From Bryobacteraceae bacterium (GTDB lineage Bacteria; Acidobacteriota; Terriglobia; Bryobacterales; Bryobacteraceae), in contig JARKOC010000352.1 of assembly GCA_029975915.1 (NCBI GenBank), forward strand, positions 248,001 through 312,000: 64,000 nt of DNA, in the 5' to 3' direction. The notes under the pieces were generated by a model. That model was given only the letters and a program-made list of their open reading frames with translations, searched no databases and was not told the origin of the DNA. Shown one piece after another: positions 44,625 to 54,542 of the stretch. Both the position numbers and the translations under genes were made by a program. Position 1 is the stretch's first letter. Each line of letters begins with the position of its first letter.

Positions 44625-45833
44625 TCAGGCGTTATGGAAGCCCAGGCATTGGTCGAGCCGCGGATCGCCCAACGGAACCAGCGGCCGCTCCTTCAACCCC
44701 GACCAGAACACCAGGGCGAAGGTGGACGACACAGCCACCAGTGCAGCCAGATCCATCCAGTGGAACACCGCGCCAGATTTGTGCAGCACGGGCATGATCT
44801 GCCAGTACAGGTCGCAGTAGTGCATCACCAGCATCCAGCCGGCGAAGAAACCAAGTACCTTCAGGTTCCGCTTGTTTGCTCTCGGCATCAGCGTGAAGAA
44901 CGGCACGATGAAGTGGCCGGCAATCAACAGCGGCATGAATGCCGACCACGACCCCACCATCCGCCGGTGGTACCAGATGCCCTCTTCCGGCAGATTGCCG
45001 TACCAGATCAGCATGTACTGCGAAAACGAAACGTAGGCCCAGAAAACCGTCAGGGCGAACAGCCATTTGCCGAGATCATGGTAATGCTCTTCATTGATCG
45101 CTTCGGCCAGGTATCCTGCGTTGCGCAGGCCCAGGCAGACGGCGATCAGCACCGCCATGAATCCAACGGCGCCGCCGGCCAGAAAGTAGACGCCGAACAT
45201 GGTCGACCACCAATGCGGATCGAGCGACATGATCCAGTCGAACGATGCCAGCGAAGCCGACAGGAACAGGATCAACACGCCAGGTGCGCTCCACTTCTCC
45301 GACGACTTTGTGTACTCAAGGGATCCGGAATCATCCTGCCGGCGCGACAGCGAATACAACCTCACCGCCCAAATGCTCCACAACGCCAGGACGATGAATC
45401 CGCGGACGATAAAGCCGGTCGAGTTCAAAAAGCTGGCCTTCTGCGAAAGGATCGGATCGGATGCGGCCGATGCGTGGCTCCATTCATAGACGGTGTGAAT
45501 ACCAAGCGCGACCGGAATGAAGAGGATCAGACCGGCGGGTATCGTCCGCATCAGCGTCTCCATCAGGCGGCGAACCGTCACGCTCCACGCCGATCCGGTC
45601 AGGTGCTGCACCTGAACATAGAACAGCGCGCCGAGAAGGATCGACATGCAGAAGGCGAAGGCGACGAGGTAGGAGAAGTGAAATTGCTCGCGGTTCAATG
45701 CAAAGCCCGCGCCAGTGGCGAGCCAGCCGGCTAGGGCGGCGAAGGCGATCGAATTGCGCACTCGTTGCCAGAGTTCGGCTTTGAGGAAGACGCTCTCCTG
45801 CGGCAGCGCGGAGTCGTGATGAGTGTGAGACAT
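44625..45833 (-). CDS. actF: alternative complex III subunit ActF (membrane)
   Basis: 402 residues from the ATG at 45833, which follows AGGAGAAGGTG. About ten membrane helices. ActF is the smaller NrfD-like integral subunit of the quinol:cytochrome c/oxidase oxidoreductase. The stretch HTVYEWSHASAASDPILSQKASFLN, SLASFDWIMSLDPHWWSTMFGVYFLAG, WAYVSFSQYMLIWYGNLPEE and HFIVPFFTLMPRANKRN are conserved in ActF. The longer open frame upstream (to 45929) lies within actE and is not used. Two bases separate it from the actE stop. Confidence 0.92.
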   Translation of the reverse strand: MSHTHHDSALPQESVFLKAELWQRVRNSIAFAALAGWLATGAGFALNREQFHFSYLVAFAFCMSILLGALFYVQVQHLTGSAWSVTVRRLMETLMRTIPAGLILFIPVALGIHTVYEWSHASAASDPILSQKASFLNSTGFIVRGFIVLALWSIWAVRLYSLSRRQDDSGSLEYTKSSEKWSAPGVLILFLSASLASFDWIMSLDPHWWSTMFGVYFLAGGAVGFMAVLIAVCLGLRNAGYLAEAINEEHYHDLGKWLFALTVFWAYVSFSQYMLIWYGNLPEEGIWYHRRMVGSWSAFMPLLIAGHFIVPFFTLMPRANKRNLKVLGFFAGWMLVMHYCDLYWQIMPVLHKSGAVFHWMDLAALVAVSSTFALVFWSGLKERPLVPLGDPRLDQCLGFHNA

Positions 45834-45835
45834 GC

Positions 45836-46480
45836 CTATTTCACCTTCTCCTGCATCTCGGCGGGCACATCCGCCATGGTCGCCAGCGATGCCCGCTGCA
45901 AAGCTCGCACGTAGGCAACAATCGCCCACCGGTCCTGCTCGGTCACCTGGAAACGGTAACCCGGCATGCTGCGGCGGCCCATCGATACGACGTGATAGAG
46001 TTCGCCGTCCACCATGCCGACAATGCGCGGATCATGCAGATTGCCGGGAATCCAGACGGTTTTGGCCGGGATCGGCCCGTGACCGGAACCTGTGCGGTCG
46101 TGGCACGGAGCGCAGTAAATGTTGTAGCGCTGCTGCCCGCGCAGCAGAACATCCTTGGTCAGCGGCAGCGGATTGCGGGCGACATAGGTTCCGTTGTCCT
46201 CAACTCCGGTCGCCTTGGGCGTCTCGGCCCGGTAGAGTTCCTGGGCGACAGTCCCCTCGACCAGGCGGCGCGACGCCCGCCCGTCGGCGAAAAACTGGCT
46301 TTCAGCCTGGGCCTTGTACTTGTCCTGCTTCTTCATGTCGGACCAGACCCAGACGGGCGGTTCGCGCGTGGTGAAGTTCGAGCAGGCGGCCTGCAATAGA
46401 CTCATCGTGGCCACCGCCATCAGCAGCGCAGTCCGGCGATTCACATTTAGCAGATTCAGTTCGATGGAGCTTCTATTCAC
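45836..46480 (-). CDS. actE: alternative complex III subunit ActE (mono-haem cytochrome c lipoprotein)
   Basis: 214 residues starting at a GTG. A lipobox-like AAC lies after the signal segment (LLMAVATMSLLQAACSN), so it is probably lipid anchored. One class I cytochrome c domain has the haem motif YCAPCHDRTGSGHGPI with the distal Met in MGRRSMPGYRFQV. ActE carries electrons in the complex from the quinol site towards the oxidase or cytochrome c. It follows actD by six bases. Confidence 0.93.
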   Translation of the reverse strand: MNRSSIELNLLNVNRRTALLMAVATMSLLQAACSNFTTREPPVWVWSDMKKQDKYKAQAESQFFADGRASRRLVEGTVAQELYRAETPKATGVEDNGTYVARNPLPLTKDVLLRGQQRYNIYCAPCHDRTGSGHGPIPAKTVWIPGNLHDPRIVGMVDGELYHVVSMGRRSMPGYRFQVTEQDRWAIVAYVRALQRASLATMADVPAEMQEKVK

Positions 46481-46486
46481 GTCTCT

Positions 46487-47071
46487 CTATGCCTCCACCA
46501 GCTCGGTGCAACGGCTGCCGAGCGATTCCATCAGCACCTGGATCTCTTGTGCGTTGAACTTCGGGTCGCCGGCCTCGATGGCCAGTAGGAAACGGTCATT
46601 CGTCGCGCCGGCCCAGCGCGAAAAGTTGAACGCCGGGTGGTAATAGGTAGGCAGCTTATTCAATGCGAACATGCCGATCACCGCGCCGAACGCGCCCAGC
46701 AGCACGCTCAACTCGAACATGATCGGAATCGACGGCTCGACGGCGAACAGCGGTTTGCCAGCGATGATCAGCGGATAATCCACCGCGCCGGTCCACCATT
46801 GAAGCAACACGGCCAGCGTCAAGCCAACCAGCGCGCAGCCGATCACGATCTTGCCCAGCGGCGAGCGCGGCTCGCCCATGGCGTCGTCGATACCGTGAAT
46901 CGGAAACGGCGTGTAAGCTTCCAGTTTCGTGTAGCCGGCCGTCCGCGCCGTCCGGATCGCGCGTAGCAGCGCCTCAGGCGAATCGAAGTCGCCGATGACG
47001 CCATAGTGCGGACCCGTTTCAGCGGGCTTGAGGAAAGCCGGCAGAGGCAGCTTGTCAAGAAGATCGGCCAT
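46487..47071 (-). CDS. actD: alternative complex III subunit ActD (DUF3341)
   Basis: 194 residues from the ATG at 47071 with AGGAGG upstream. Two membrane helices (about 72-92 and 125-145) follow a soluble N-terminal domain with GVIGDFDSPEALLRAIRTARTAGYTKLEAYTPFPIHG, the signature of DUF3341/ActD. The subunit sits between the periplasmic and membrane parts of ACIII and has no cofactor. The longer open frame upstream to 47422 overlaps actC and is a shadow. Confidence 0.93.
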   Translation of the reverse strand: MADLLDKLPLPAFLKPAETGPHYGVIGDFDSPEALLRAIRTARTAGYTKLEAYTPFPIHGIDDAMGEPRSPLGKIVIGCALVGLTLAVLLQWWTGAVDYPLIIAGKPLFAVEPSIPIMFELSVLLGAFGAVIGMFALNKLPTYYHPAFNFSRWAGATNDRFLLAIEAGDPKFNAQEIQVLMESLGSRCTELVEA

Positions 47072-47073
47072 CT

Positions 47074-48459
47074 CTAGTGGCCTCCTTTCTGAGAGACGAA
47101 CTGGTTGTGCAGCACGCCCTTCACCTCGCTGATGGCGATGGCCGGCAGGAACCGCAGGAAGAGCAGGAACAGGGTCAGGAACAGGCCCATCGTACCGACG
47201 AAGGTTCCGATGTCCACCCAGGTGGGCTGGAAGTAACCCCACGACGACGGCAGGAAGTCCCGGTGCAGCGACGTCGCGATGATCACGAAACGCTCGAACC
47301 ACATGCCGATGTTGATGAAGATCGCCAGGATGAACATCGCCGGAATCGATGTCCGCACCTTCTTGAACCAGAAGAACTGCGGCGAGATCACGTTGCAGGC
47401 GATCATCGACCAGTACGCCCAAGCATAGGGGCCGAACGCGCGGTTCAGGAATGCGAACTTCTCATATTGGTTGGCGCTGTACCAGGCGATGAAAAACTCG
47501 GTTCCATATGCGAATCCGACGATCATGCCAGTGGCCAAAATCACCTTGCACATGTTTTCCAGGTGCTTGATCGTGATCAGGTGTTGCAGGTTGTAGACCC
47601 ACCGTGCCAGCACCATCAGCGTGATCACCATGGCGAATCCGGAAAAGATCGCGCCGGCGACAAAGTACGGCGGGAAGATGGTCGTGTGCCAGCCGGGGAT
47701 CACCGACGTGGCGAAGTCGAACGAAACAATGGAGTGGACCGACAACACCAGCGGCGTCGACAGCCCGGCCAGAATCAGGTAAGCGAGTTCGTAATGTTTC
47801 CACTGCCGCGCCGAACCGCGCCAACCCATGCTAAGGATGCCGAAAATCTGCTGGCGAAGGCCTTTGGCCCGGTCGCGCAGCGTCGCCAGGTCGGGCACCA
47901 GTCCGACGTACCAGAACAGCGCCGACACGGTCGCATACGTCGAAACGGCGAAAACGTCCCACATCAGCGGTGAACGGAAGTTTTGCCACATGTGGAGCAG
48001 TTCGTTTGGCATGGGAAACAGCCAGTACGCGGCGCGCCACGGGCGGCCTGTATGAAACAGCGGGTAGATGCCGGCGCAGGCCACGGCAAACAGCGTCATC
48101 GCCTCCGCCGCGCGGTTGATCGAGGTCCGCCACTTCTGGCGGAACAGGAACAGAATCGCCGAGATCAGCGTTCCGGCGTGGCCGATACCGATCCACCACA
48201 CGAAGTTCGTAATGTCCCAGCCCCAGCCCACCGGCGAGTTGTTGCCCCACACGCCGATGCCATTCATTACCAGGTATCCCAGACAGAAGAACAGCAATCC
48301 TGCCAGCGGGATCGCGACGGCCATGGCGTAATACCACTGGCGCGGCGGCGCGGATTCGGTGATGACGCTGATGTTGTCGGTGACGCTGCCATAGGTCGCG
48401 CCGCCCTGGACCAGGGGCGGGTTCAGTTCGGCGCGGGGATCGAGGGCGAGATCAGCCAT
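47074..48459 (-). CDS. actC: alternative complex III subunit ActC (NrfD-like, quinol binding)
   Basis: 461 residues with about ten membrane helices of the NrfD/PsrC fold. ActC is thought to bind menaquinol next to Act[20 protein letters not shown] (a conserved His in helix 2), [33 protein letters not shown] and [32 protein letters not shown] are family hallmarks. It overlaps actB by eight bases and ends three bases before actD. Confidence 0.95.
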   Translation of the reverse strand: MADLALDPRAELNPPLVQGGATYGSVTDNISVITESAPPRQWYYAMAVAIPLAGLLFFCLGYLVMNGIGVWGNNSPVGWGWDITNFVWWIGIGHAGTLISAILFLFRQKWRTSINRAAEAMTLFAVACAGIYPLFHTGRPWRAAYWLFPMPNELLHMWQNFRSPLMWDVFAVSTYATVSALFWYVGLVPDLATLRDRAKGLRQQIFGILSMGWRGSARQWKHYELAYLILAGLSTPLVLSVHSIVSFDFATSVIPGWHTTIFPPYFVAGAIFSGFAMVITLMVLARWVYNLQHLITIKHLENMCKVILATGMIVGFAYGTEFFIAWYSANQYEKFAFLNRAFGPYAWAYWSMIACNVISPQFFWFKKVRTSIPAMFILAIFINIGMWFERFVIIATSLHRDFLPSSWGYFQPTWVDIGTFVGTMGLFLTLFLLFLRFLPAIAISEVKGVLHNQFVSQKGGH

Positions 48460-51427
48460 GAGTCAGCTCCGGGTTGGGATTGCGCAGCTTGCCGAGATAG
48501 CTCGTGCGCGGTTTGATGTTCAGTTCTTCGAGCAGGATGTAATCGCGGTTTTGCTTCTTCATTTGCGCGACCCGGCTCGTCGGGTCGTTTATGTTGCCGA
48601 ACACGATCGCCTCGGCCGGGCAAGCCTGCTGGCAGGCCGACTTCACGTCGCCGTCCTTGAGTTCGGCGCGGTTGTTGGCCTTGGCCTCGATCTTCTTTTC
48701 CTGGATGCGCTGCACGCAGTAGTTGCACTTCTCCATGACGCCGCGCATGCGCACGGTCACGTCCGGATTGAAGACCATCTTCTGCGCCTCTTCCAGATCC
48801 TTGTTCCAGTTGAGGAAGTTGAAACGCCGGACCTTGTACGGGCAGTTGTTGGCGCAGTATCGCGTGCCGACGCAGCGGTTGTAAGCCATGTCGTTCAGCC
48901 CTTCGGGCGAGTGCGTTGTCGCCGCCACCGGGCAGACGCTCTCGCACGGCGCCGTTTCGCACTGGGCGCACGCCATCGGCTGGTTCACGACTTGCGGATC
49001 ATCCATCTCGCCGGTGAAGTAGCGGTCCAGCCGGATCCAGTGCATCTCGCGGCCCTTTTCCACCTGCTCCTTGCCAACCACCGGGATGTTGTTTTCGGCT
49101 TGGCAGGCCACCAGGCAGGCGTTGCAGCCAATGCAGGCGTTCAGATCGATCGCCATGCCCCACTGCTGGCCCTTCCACTCGAACTGCTCGAACATATTCA
49201 CCACTTCGGGCACGTGCACGGCGTGTTCGAAATGGTCTGGATGATGTTGGTACTCCTCCATCGTCGCTTCGAGAACAATGGGCCTGGTCTTGCCAGTAAT
49301 CGGCTCTTCCAGTGTGTGATGTTCCTGCGTCGTCACCAGCTTGTAGGTGTTGCCGTTCGCTGCCACCGACGCCTGTGCGATGTGGAATCCTGCGGTCGTG
49401 CGAATGCCCTCCACCCGGTGGCCGACGCCGCGTCCCACCCGCCCGCAAGCCGAGCGGCCATAGCCCAGCGTCAGCGAAATCGAATCGTCGGCATGTCCGG
49501 GCAGCACCATCACGGCTACGTCGCTGCCGTACCCGCTGGCGCTCACGTTCACCACGCTGCCGTTCTTCAACCCCAACTTCGTGGCCGTCGCCTGCGACAT
49601 CAGCGCCGCGTTGTCCCAAACCAGTTTGGTCATCGGGTCCGGCGCTTCCTGCATCCAGGCGTTGTTGGAGAACCGCCCGTCATAGGTCGAGTGGCCGGGA
49701 TAGAACGCCACCTCGATGCCAGCCGGCGCCGCTTTTAATGACGGCGCAATCGCCGCATAGACCTTGGCGATGTCCGCCGCGGCCTTGGCCGGTTCGAGCT
49801 TTGTACCTTCGACGAATCCGTTGTAGAGCGACAGTTTCCAGTTCTTCTCCGCCGCCGCGCCCCACTTTGCCGCCCAATAACCTTTCACGATATCGTGGGG
49901 TTTGGTATTCTCCAACCCCGCCACCATCGCCGCCACTTCCAGTGCTGGCTTGCCGCGATACAGTGGCGCAACCATCGGCTGCTGGATCGACGCCGTCCCA
50001 TCCGCCGCCATCGCATCGCCCCAGGCTTCGAAAACGTGCGCCTCGGGCAATTGCCACTCCGCCGCCGCCCAGGTTTCGTTTTCTTCGGCTGCGAGGACCA
50101 CCGTCGAACCCGCCTTCTTCATGGCGTCCTTGAACTTCAGGTCCGCCGGCAGCGTGTAAGCCGGATTTCCTCCCAGCACCACCAGCGTCTTCACCTGGCC
50201 GGCGTTCAAGTCGGCGGTCAACTGTTTCACCGCCGCCACCGAATCGTTCGCCTCAACCACCGGCGCCGTATAGGTCACCGTCGCGCCCACGTTGCCCAGC
50301 GTCTGGTTGATCAATGCAACCAACGCATGCACTTCTTTGGGCTGCCTCGGCCCGGCCACGACAATCGACCGGCCCTTGCTCGCCGCCAGTTCCTTGGCCA
50401 CCGCGGTCATGAACTTCGCCTGCGGCCCAGAGCCTGCCTGTCCAACCACCTTCAACTCGCCGCCCGAGACGTTCAATTCCTTCGCAATCGCCAGCGCCAG
50501 CGCCCCAACATCAGACGCCCTCAGCCGCAGCCGGTGGTCGGCCATCGCGCCGGTCAGCGTGTAGTTGGCTTCGGCCGCGTACAGCCGGTTCATCTTCGAC
50601 TCCGGCCCGGTCACCCGGCGCTTCGCGGAGAATTGCTTCACCGGCAGAATCGTGGGCGAGTCCAGCCCAAGGAAATCGGCATCCAGGGCCAGCACAACAT
50701 CAGCCTTGCTGTAGTCGTAATGCGCTTCCAGAGCCTGGCCGAATGCGATCTGCGCGCCCAGCCGCGCGTTGTCGAAGCTGACCGAATCAAACTCGATCCA
50801 CTGCGCCTTCGGGAACTTCTTCGAGATCTCCTCGCGGACGTTCTTCAGCGACGGCGACGACGACCGCTCGGCCAAAATCCTCAAGCCCGCGCCGTCGCCC
50901 TGTTTCTCAGCGGAGAACTGCTCCTTGGCCCACGCCGCAAACTCATCCCACGACGACCGCGCCCCGGCCCGCTTCACGCCCTTGGCCCGGTCCGGGTCGT
51001 ATAGCCCCAGCACCAAGGCCTGCATCTGGGCTGAAGTCGCGCCCAGCGAAGCCGGATGCTTCTCATTGCCCTCGACCTTGGTCGGACGCCCTTCGTGCGT
51101 CTCGATCATCAGGCCCGTGGCCACGCCGCCCACCGTCGCCACGGTCGCGTAGTGTAGCGGTTTGCCATGAACAAATCCTTCGATGCCCTTGGCATGCGGC
51201 AGAATCCGCTCAACCGGACGCCGGCACGCCGCCAATCCAGCCAGCCCGAAGCTCGCCGCCATCAGCTTCAGCAGGCTCCGGCGCGAACCGCCTGATACCT
51301 CGATTCCTTCCGGGAACTCACGCTCCACCCATTGCTTGAACTCCGGCGTGCCTGTCAGTTGATCCAGGCTCCGCCAGTATTTCCTGCCGGTGGTTGTCGT
51401 TGGATTGATTTGAACGAGTTGGCTCAT
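48452..51427 (-). CDS. actB: alternative complex III subunit ActB (molybdopterin-fold plus Fe-S subunit)
   Basis: 991 residues. A Tat-type signal ([21 protein letters not shown], about residues 48-68) directs export. The first 700 residues have the molybdopterin oxidoreductase fold but lack the cofactor-binding N-terminal Cys cluster, as in known ActB. The last 250 residues are an NrfC-like ferredoxin: [46 protein letters not shown] and CNYCVQRI with [13 protein letters not shown], enough for four Fe-S clusters. It takes electrons from menaquinol through ActC towards the haems of ActA. It starts 24 bases after actA. Confidence 0.95.
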   Translation of the reverse strand: MSQLVQINPTTTTGRKYWRSLDQLTGTPEFKQWVEREFPEGIEVSGGSRRSLLKLMAASFGLAGLAACRRPVERILPHAKGIEGFVHGKPLHYATVATVGGVATGLMIETHEGRPTKVEGNEKHPASLGATSAQMQALVLGLYDPDRAKGVKRAGARSSWDEFAAWAKEQFSAEKQGDGAGLRILAERSSSPSLKNVREEISKKFPKAQWIEFDSVSFDNARLGAQIAFGQALEAHYDYSKADVVLALDADFLGLDSPTILPVKQFSAKRRVTGPESKMNRLYAAEANYTLTGAMADHRLRLRASDVGALALAIAKELNVSGGELKVVGQAGSGPQAKFMTAVAKELAASKGRSIVVAGPRQPKEVHALVALINQTLGNVGATVTYTAPVVEANDSVAAVKQLTADLNAGQVKTLVVLGGNPAYTLPADLKFKDAMKKAGSTVVLAAEENETWAAAEWQLPEAHVFEAWGDAMAADGTASIQQPMVAPLYRGKPALEVAAMVAGLENTKPHDIVKGYWAAKWGAAAEKNWKLSLYNGFVEGTKLEPAKAAADIAKVYAAIAPSLKAAPAGIEVAFYPGHSTYDGRFSNNAWMQEAPDPMTKLVWDNAALMSQATATKLGLKNGSVVNVSASGYGSDVAVMVLPGHADDSISLTLGYGRSACGRVGRGVGHRVEGIRTTAGFHIAQASVAANGNTYKLVTTQEHHTLEEPITGKTRPIVLEATMEEYQHHPDHFEHAVHVPEVVNMFEQFEWKGQQWGMAIDLNACIGCNACLVACQAENNIPVVGKEQVEKGREMHWIRLDRYFTGEMDDPQVVNQPMACAQCETAPCESVCPVAATTHSPEGLNDMAYNRCVGTRYCANNCPYKVRRFNFLNWNKDLEEAQKMVFNPDVTVRMRGVMEKCNYCVQRIQEKKIEAKANNRAELKDGDVKSACQQACPAEAIVFGNINDPTSRVAQMKKQNRDYILLEELNIKPRTSYLGKLRNPNPELTHG

Positions 51428-51451
51428 CGACTTCGATTCCTTCGCCCGGCT

Positions 51452-52099
51452 CTAGCGGTGGCACCCCGAGCAGTTGGTCGGCGGCTTGATGCCCTTCGCC
51501 TGAATAATCTTCAGCCCCAGTTCCACAGGGTCGCCCTCAGGCGCCCAGTCGAGCTTGGTCACGAACTCCGCTGGCCGGATGTGCGCCGCCGGGTTCCTGT
51601 GGCATTCCAGGCACCACGCCATCGACAGCGGCTGCACCTGCTTGACCTCGATCATCTGATCCACCCGCCCGTGGCACGACACGCAGCTCACGCCAGAGGT
51701 CACGTGCGCCTGATGGTTGAAATAGACGTAATCTGGCAACCGGTGAACCTTCACCCACGGGATCGGCTGGCCGGTAGAATAGCTCTCCCGCACCAGTTGC
51801 AGCTTCGGACTCTTCTCCTTCACCCGGTGGTGGCAGTTCATGCATGTCTCAGTTGGCGGCACGGCGGCGAAACTGGATTTCTCTACCGTCGTGTGACAGT
51901 AGTAGCAGTCCATCCCCAGGTTGCCCGCATGGACCTTGTGGCTGTAAGGGACCGGCTGATGAGGCGTGTAGCCCGTGTCAACCTGCTTCGGATGCAGCAG
52001 ATAGGCAGCAACTGCGCCGGCTCCGGCCAGCACTAGAACCACCCCAGCCACTGCCAGACGCAGCGTCGTGTCAAACTTCTTTGAGAAGATGGCGCTCAT
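51452..52099 (-). CDS. actA: alternative complex III subunit ActA (pentahaem cytochrome c)
   Basis: 215 residues with an N-terminal membrane anchor (about 15-35, AVAGVVLVLAGAGAVAAYLL) and five CxxCH haem motifs: CYYCH, CMNCH, CVSCH, CLECH and CSGCH. This is the pentahaem periplasmic subunit of ACIII. The first gene of the twelve-gene operon; 158 bases of shared intergenic DNA separate it from the divergent kinase gene. Confidence 0.96.
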   Translation of the reverse strand: MSAIFSKKFDTTLRLAVAGVVLVLAGAGAVAAYLLHPKQVDTGYTPHQPVPYSHKVHAGNLGMDCYYCHTTVEKSSFAAVPPTETCMNCHHRVKEKSPKLQLVRESYSTGQPIPWVKVHRLPDYVYFNHQAHVTSGVSCVSCHGRVDQMIEVKQVQPLSMAWCLECHRNPAAHIRPAEFVTKLDWAPEGDPVELGLKIIQAKGIKPPTNCSGCHR

Positions 52100-52226
52100 T
52101 GGCGAATGTACTTTCTCTTCTGTGAAACCTTGCCGCCCCTCTGTGGGCCAATCCGGTTCATGATAGGTTGTGCATGCCCGGACACATCTCCAGTAGCGGA
52201 GACGATTAGAACTTTTCTACCATAAC

Positions 52227-52239
52227 CGTAATAATTACG
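52227..52239. promoter_or_regulatory. 13-bp palindrome in the act/kinase intergenic region
   Basis: CGTAATAATTACG reads the same on both strands (odd centre A/T). It sits 19-31 bases before the TTG start of the kinase gene and 128 bases before actA. The half-site CGTAAT occurs again at 52267-52272, exactly 40 bases further, inside the start of the kinase gene. An XRE-type regulator, such as the response regulator encoded next door, would bind a short dyad like this; the link is an inference. Confidence 0.5.
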
Positions 52240-52257
52240 CAATAGAGGAAATTATTC

Positions 52258-53763
52258 TTGTCAGACCGTAATGATGCAGCCCGGCCCGGACAGGTCGCAA
52301 CATCCTTGCCTGCCGAGCCCCTCACCGGGCTCGGCCGCCGCTTCAGCGACCTCCGCGTACGGCCTAAGCTCATGGTTCTGCACAACTTGTTCTTCCTCAT
52401 CCTGACGCTCGCCGTCTACTTTTCCCTCATTCCTCTGGTCGAAGAACGTCTCGCCGCCGCCCGCACCCGCGAAATCTCACTCATATGGACCTCCTTCTCT
52501 GCTCTCACCCCCGAATCCGGCGAAAGCGAACTTCGTACGTATGACCTGCGGACTGGGACAGGAGCGGAATTCGGACTCCCCGACGCGGCCCAGTCGTGGA
52601 TGAAGCGGTACCCCGGCCGAATCTGGCAGCGCGACTCGAACTCGGACACCATTTATAAGTTGGTTGAAGGCTCCGGCGCCCGCTTCTACCGCCTCACGCT
52701 GCCCCTGGATTTCTACGACGGCATCCTGTTTCGCATCAAACTCGCCGTGTTTGCCGTCCTCGGCGCCTGCTACGTCCTCGCCGTCCTCCTGCTGGAACTC
52801 GTGATCATGCCGAAGCACGTCTACCAGCCCATCCATCTTTTCCTCGAAGCCGATGCCGCCACCCGCCGTGGCGACCGCGACGCCGAAATCGTCCCCGATC
52901 CGCTCATCCCCGGCGACGAAATCGGCCAAATCATGCGCTCGCGCAACGATACCGTCGAAGCGCTCCGCATGCAGGAGGATGTCCTCGAAGAGGCCCTCCG
53001 CCGCCTTGAATCCATCGCGCATGACCTCCGCAAGAAGAACGAACAACTCGAAGCCGCCAAGCGGAACCTCGAGGCCCAGGACCGCCTGGCCTCCCTCGGC
53101 CTGCTCTCCGCCGGCGTCGCCCATGAGATGAACACCCCGCTCGCCGTGCTGCACGGGTCCATCGAGAAGCTCATCGAAACATCGAAAGACACAGCCGCAA
53201 CTGCCAGGCTTGAAAGGATGATTCGCGTTACGGAGCGCCTCAGAACGATCAGCGCCGGCCTCCTTGATTTCGCCCGCGTTCGCAGCCACGAAACCGAACC
53301 CGTCCACGTCCGCCCGCTGATCGAAGAAGCCTGGCACCTCGTCGCCATCGACGAAAAGGCGGGCGAGGTGAACTTCCTGAACCAAACTGACCCCCTCGCC
53401 GAGGTGGTCGGCAACTCTGACCGCCTCGTCCAGGTCTTTGTCAACCTTCTAAGGAATGCTCTCAACGCGGTGCCGCCCGGCGGGCGTGTCCGCGTCACGA
53501 CCGCCCGCAGCCGCCTGGGCGGTCGGCAGGCCTGGGCGATCCGGGTCGACGACAACGGCCCCGGCATCCCGCCAGAGGTTCTGCCCGAGATCTTCGAAGC
53601 CTTCGTCACTACCCGTCTGGATGACCGCGGCACCGGCCTCGGTCTCACCGTCGCCGAGGGTATCGTCCACCAACATGGCGGAACCATCACCGCCTCTAAC
53701 TGCGCCGGAGGCGGCGCGCGCCTTGAAGTCACCCTTCCGGCGGCAGACCAGGAGATTGCATGA
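52258..53763 (+). CDS. sensor histidine kinase with two membrane helices
   Basis: 501 residues starting at a TTG (GAGGAA eight bases upstream). A membrane helix (about 41-60) and a second (about 163-185) flank a periplasmic sensor domain of about 100 residues. A HAMP-like linker and a coiled coil (about 195-275, EALRRLESIAHDLRKKNEQLEAAKR) lead to the H-box GVAHEMNTPLAVLHG. The N box (NLLRNALNAV), G1 (DNGPGIPPEVLPEIFE) and G2 (GTGLGLTVAEG) are intact. It overlaps the response regulator by four bases and is divergent from the respiratory operon, which suggests redox or quinone sensing as in RegB, but it lacks RegB's six helices. Confidence 0.93.
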   Translation: MSDRNDAARPGQVATSLPAEPLTGLGRRFSDLRVRPKLMVLHNLFFLILTLAVYFSLIPLVEERLAAARTREISLIWTSFSALTPESGESELRTYDLRTGTGAEFGLPDAAQSWMKRYPGRIWQRDSNSDTIYKLVEGSGARFYRLTLPLDFYDGILFRIKLAVFAVLGACYVLAVLLLELVIMPKHVYQPIHLFLEADAATRRGDRDAEIVPDPLIPGDEIGQIMRSRNDTVEALRMQEDVLEEALRRLESIAHDLRKKNEQLEAAKRNLEAQDRLASLGLLSAGVAHEMNTPLAVLHGSIEKLIETSKDTAATARLERMIRVTERLRTISAGLLDFARVRSHETEPVHVRPLIEEAWHLVAIDEKAGEVNFLNQTDPLAEVVGNSDRLVQVFVNLLRNALNAVPPGGRVRVTTARSRLGGRQAWAIRVDDNGPGIPPEVLPEIFEAFVTTRLDDRGTGLGLTVAEGIVHQHGGTITASNCAGGGARLEVTLPAADQEIA

Positions 53764-54401
53764 ACGTGAAACCCGACTCGCCCATCGACCCCAGCGCCCC
53801 CTCGATCGACGTCGCCATTCTCGACGACGACGCCGATTTCCGCCAGTACCTTGAAGATCTCCTCGCCGATGAGGGCCGCTATAACGTCCTGTCCTTCTCC
53901 CACCCCGATCAACTCTTTGCCGCCGCCGAACAGCGCCCGCCGGGTATCGTCCTGCTCGACATGAAGATGGGCAAGGTCCGCGGCGACAAGGTCCTCGAGC
54001 AGTTGCTCGCCCGCTGGCCCTCGCTTTGCGTCATCGTCGTCACCGGCTACCCCTCGCTCGAAGACATGCGCGCGACCTTCAAGATGAAGGTCTTCGATTA
54101 CATCGCCAAGCCGTTCTCCATTGCCCAACTCCGCCAGACGCTGACCAACGCCATCGAAACCTATTCGCTCGGCAAGTCGCCGCAGGACCAGCTCCGCGAG
54201 CGCCTCGGCCACCGTATCCGCATGATGCGTGCCGAACGCGACTGGTCATTGAAAGACCTTGCCGAAGCGGCGAAACTCTCGGTTTCCCAGCTATCCTCAA
54301 TCGAACGCGGCGCAAACCTCCCCTCCATGGAAAGTTTGCTTGCCATCGCCCGCGCCTTCGACGCAAAACCAAGCGAACTGCTTGCGGCGATTGATTTCTG
54401 A
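53760..54401 (+). CDS. response regulator with XRE-type (Cro/CI) DNA-binding domain
   Basis: 213 residues. The receiver domain (about 16-135) has the acidic pocket (LDDDADF), the phospho-acceptor Asp67 in VLLDMKMGKV, the switch Thr95 in VIVVTGYPS and Lys117 in IAKPFS. The output domain (about 150-208) is an HTH_3/XRE type: IRMMRAERDWSLKDLAEAAKL, SVSQLSSIERGANLPSMESL, AIARAFDAKPSELLA. Receiver-XRE fusions are uncommon; most such regulators of respiration (RegA/PrrA) use a Fis-type helix. Coupled to the kinase by an ATGA overlap. The adjacent palindrome at 52227 is a possible target. Confidence 0.93.
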   Translation: MNVKPDSPIDPSAPSIDVAILDDDADFRQYLEDLLADEGRYNVLSFSHPDQLFAAAEQRPPGIVLLDMKMGKVRGDKVLEQLLARWPSLCVIVVTGYPSLEDMRATFKMKVFDYIAKPFSIAQLRQTLTNAIETYSLGKSPQDQLRERLGHRIRMMRAERDWSLKDLAEAAKLSVSQLSSIERGANLPSMESLLAIARAFDAKPSELLAAIDF

Positions 54402-54542
54402 TCAACCGCGATCACAGTGAGCGGGTGCGTGCCGATTCCGCAAAACCTGGTGAGTGGGGTTTGTCCCGTCAAGGAAGCTCGACGCTCATGAGACTTCCCC
54501 ATCATCTCGCATGGAAACGAAAAGGCATCCTTTTGCGGTACG

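Noticed and set aside
48458..49738. 426-codon open frame on the plus strand
   Set aside because: Antisense to the Fe-S part of actB; no family features.
52821..54212. 463-codon open frame on the minus strand
   Set aside because: Antisense to the kinase and response regulator; Arg/Ser-rich product without motifs.
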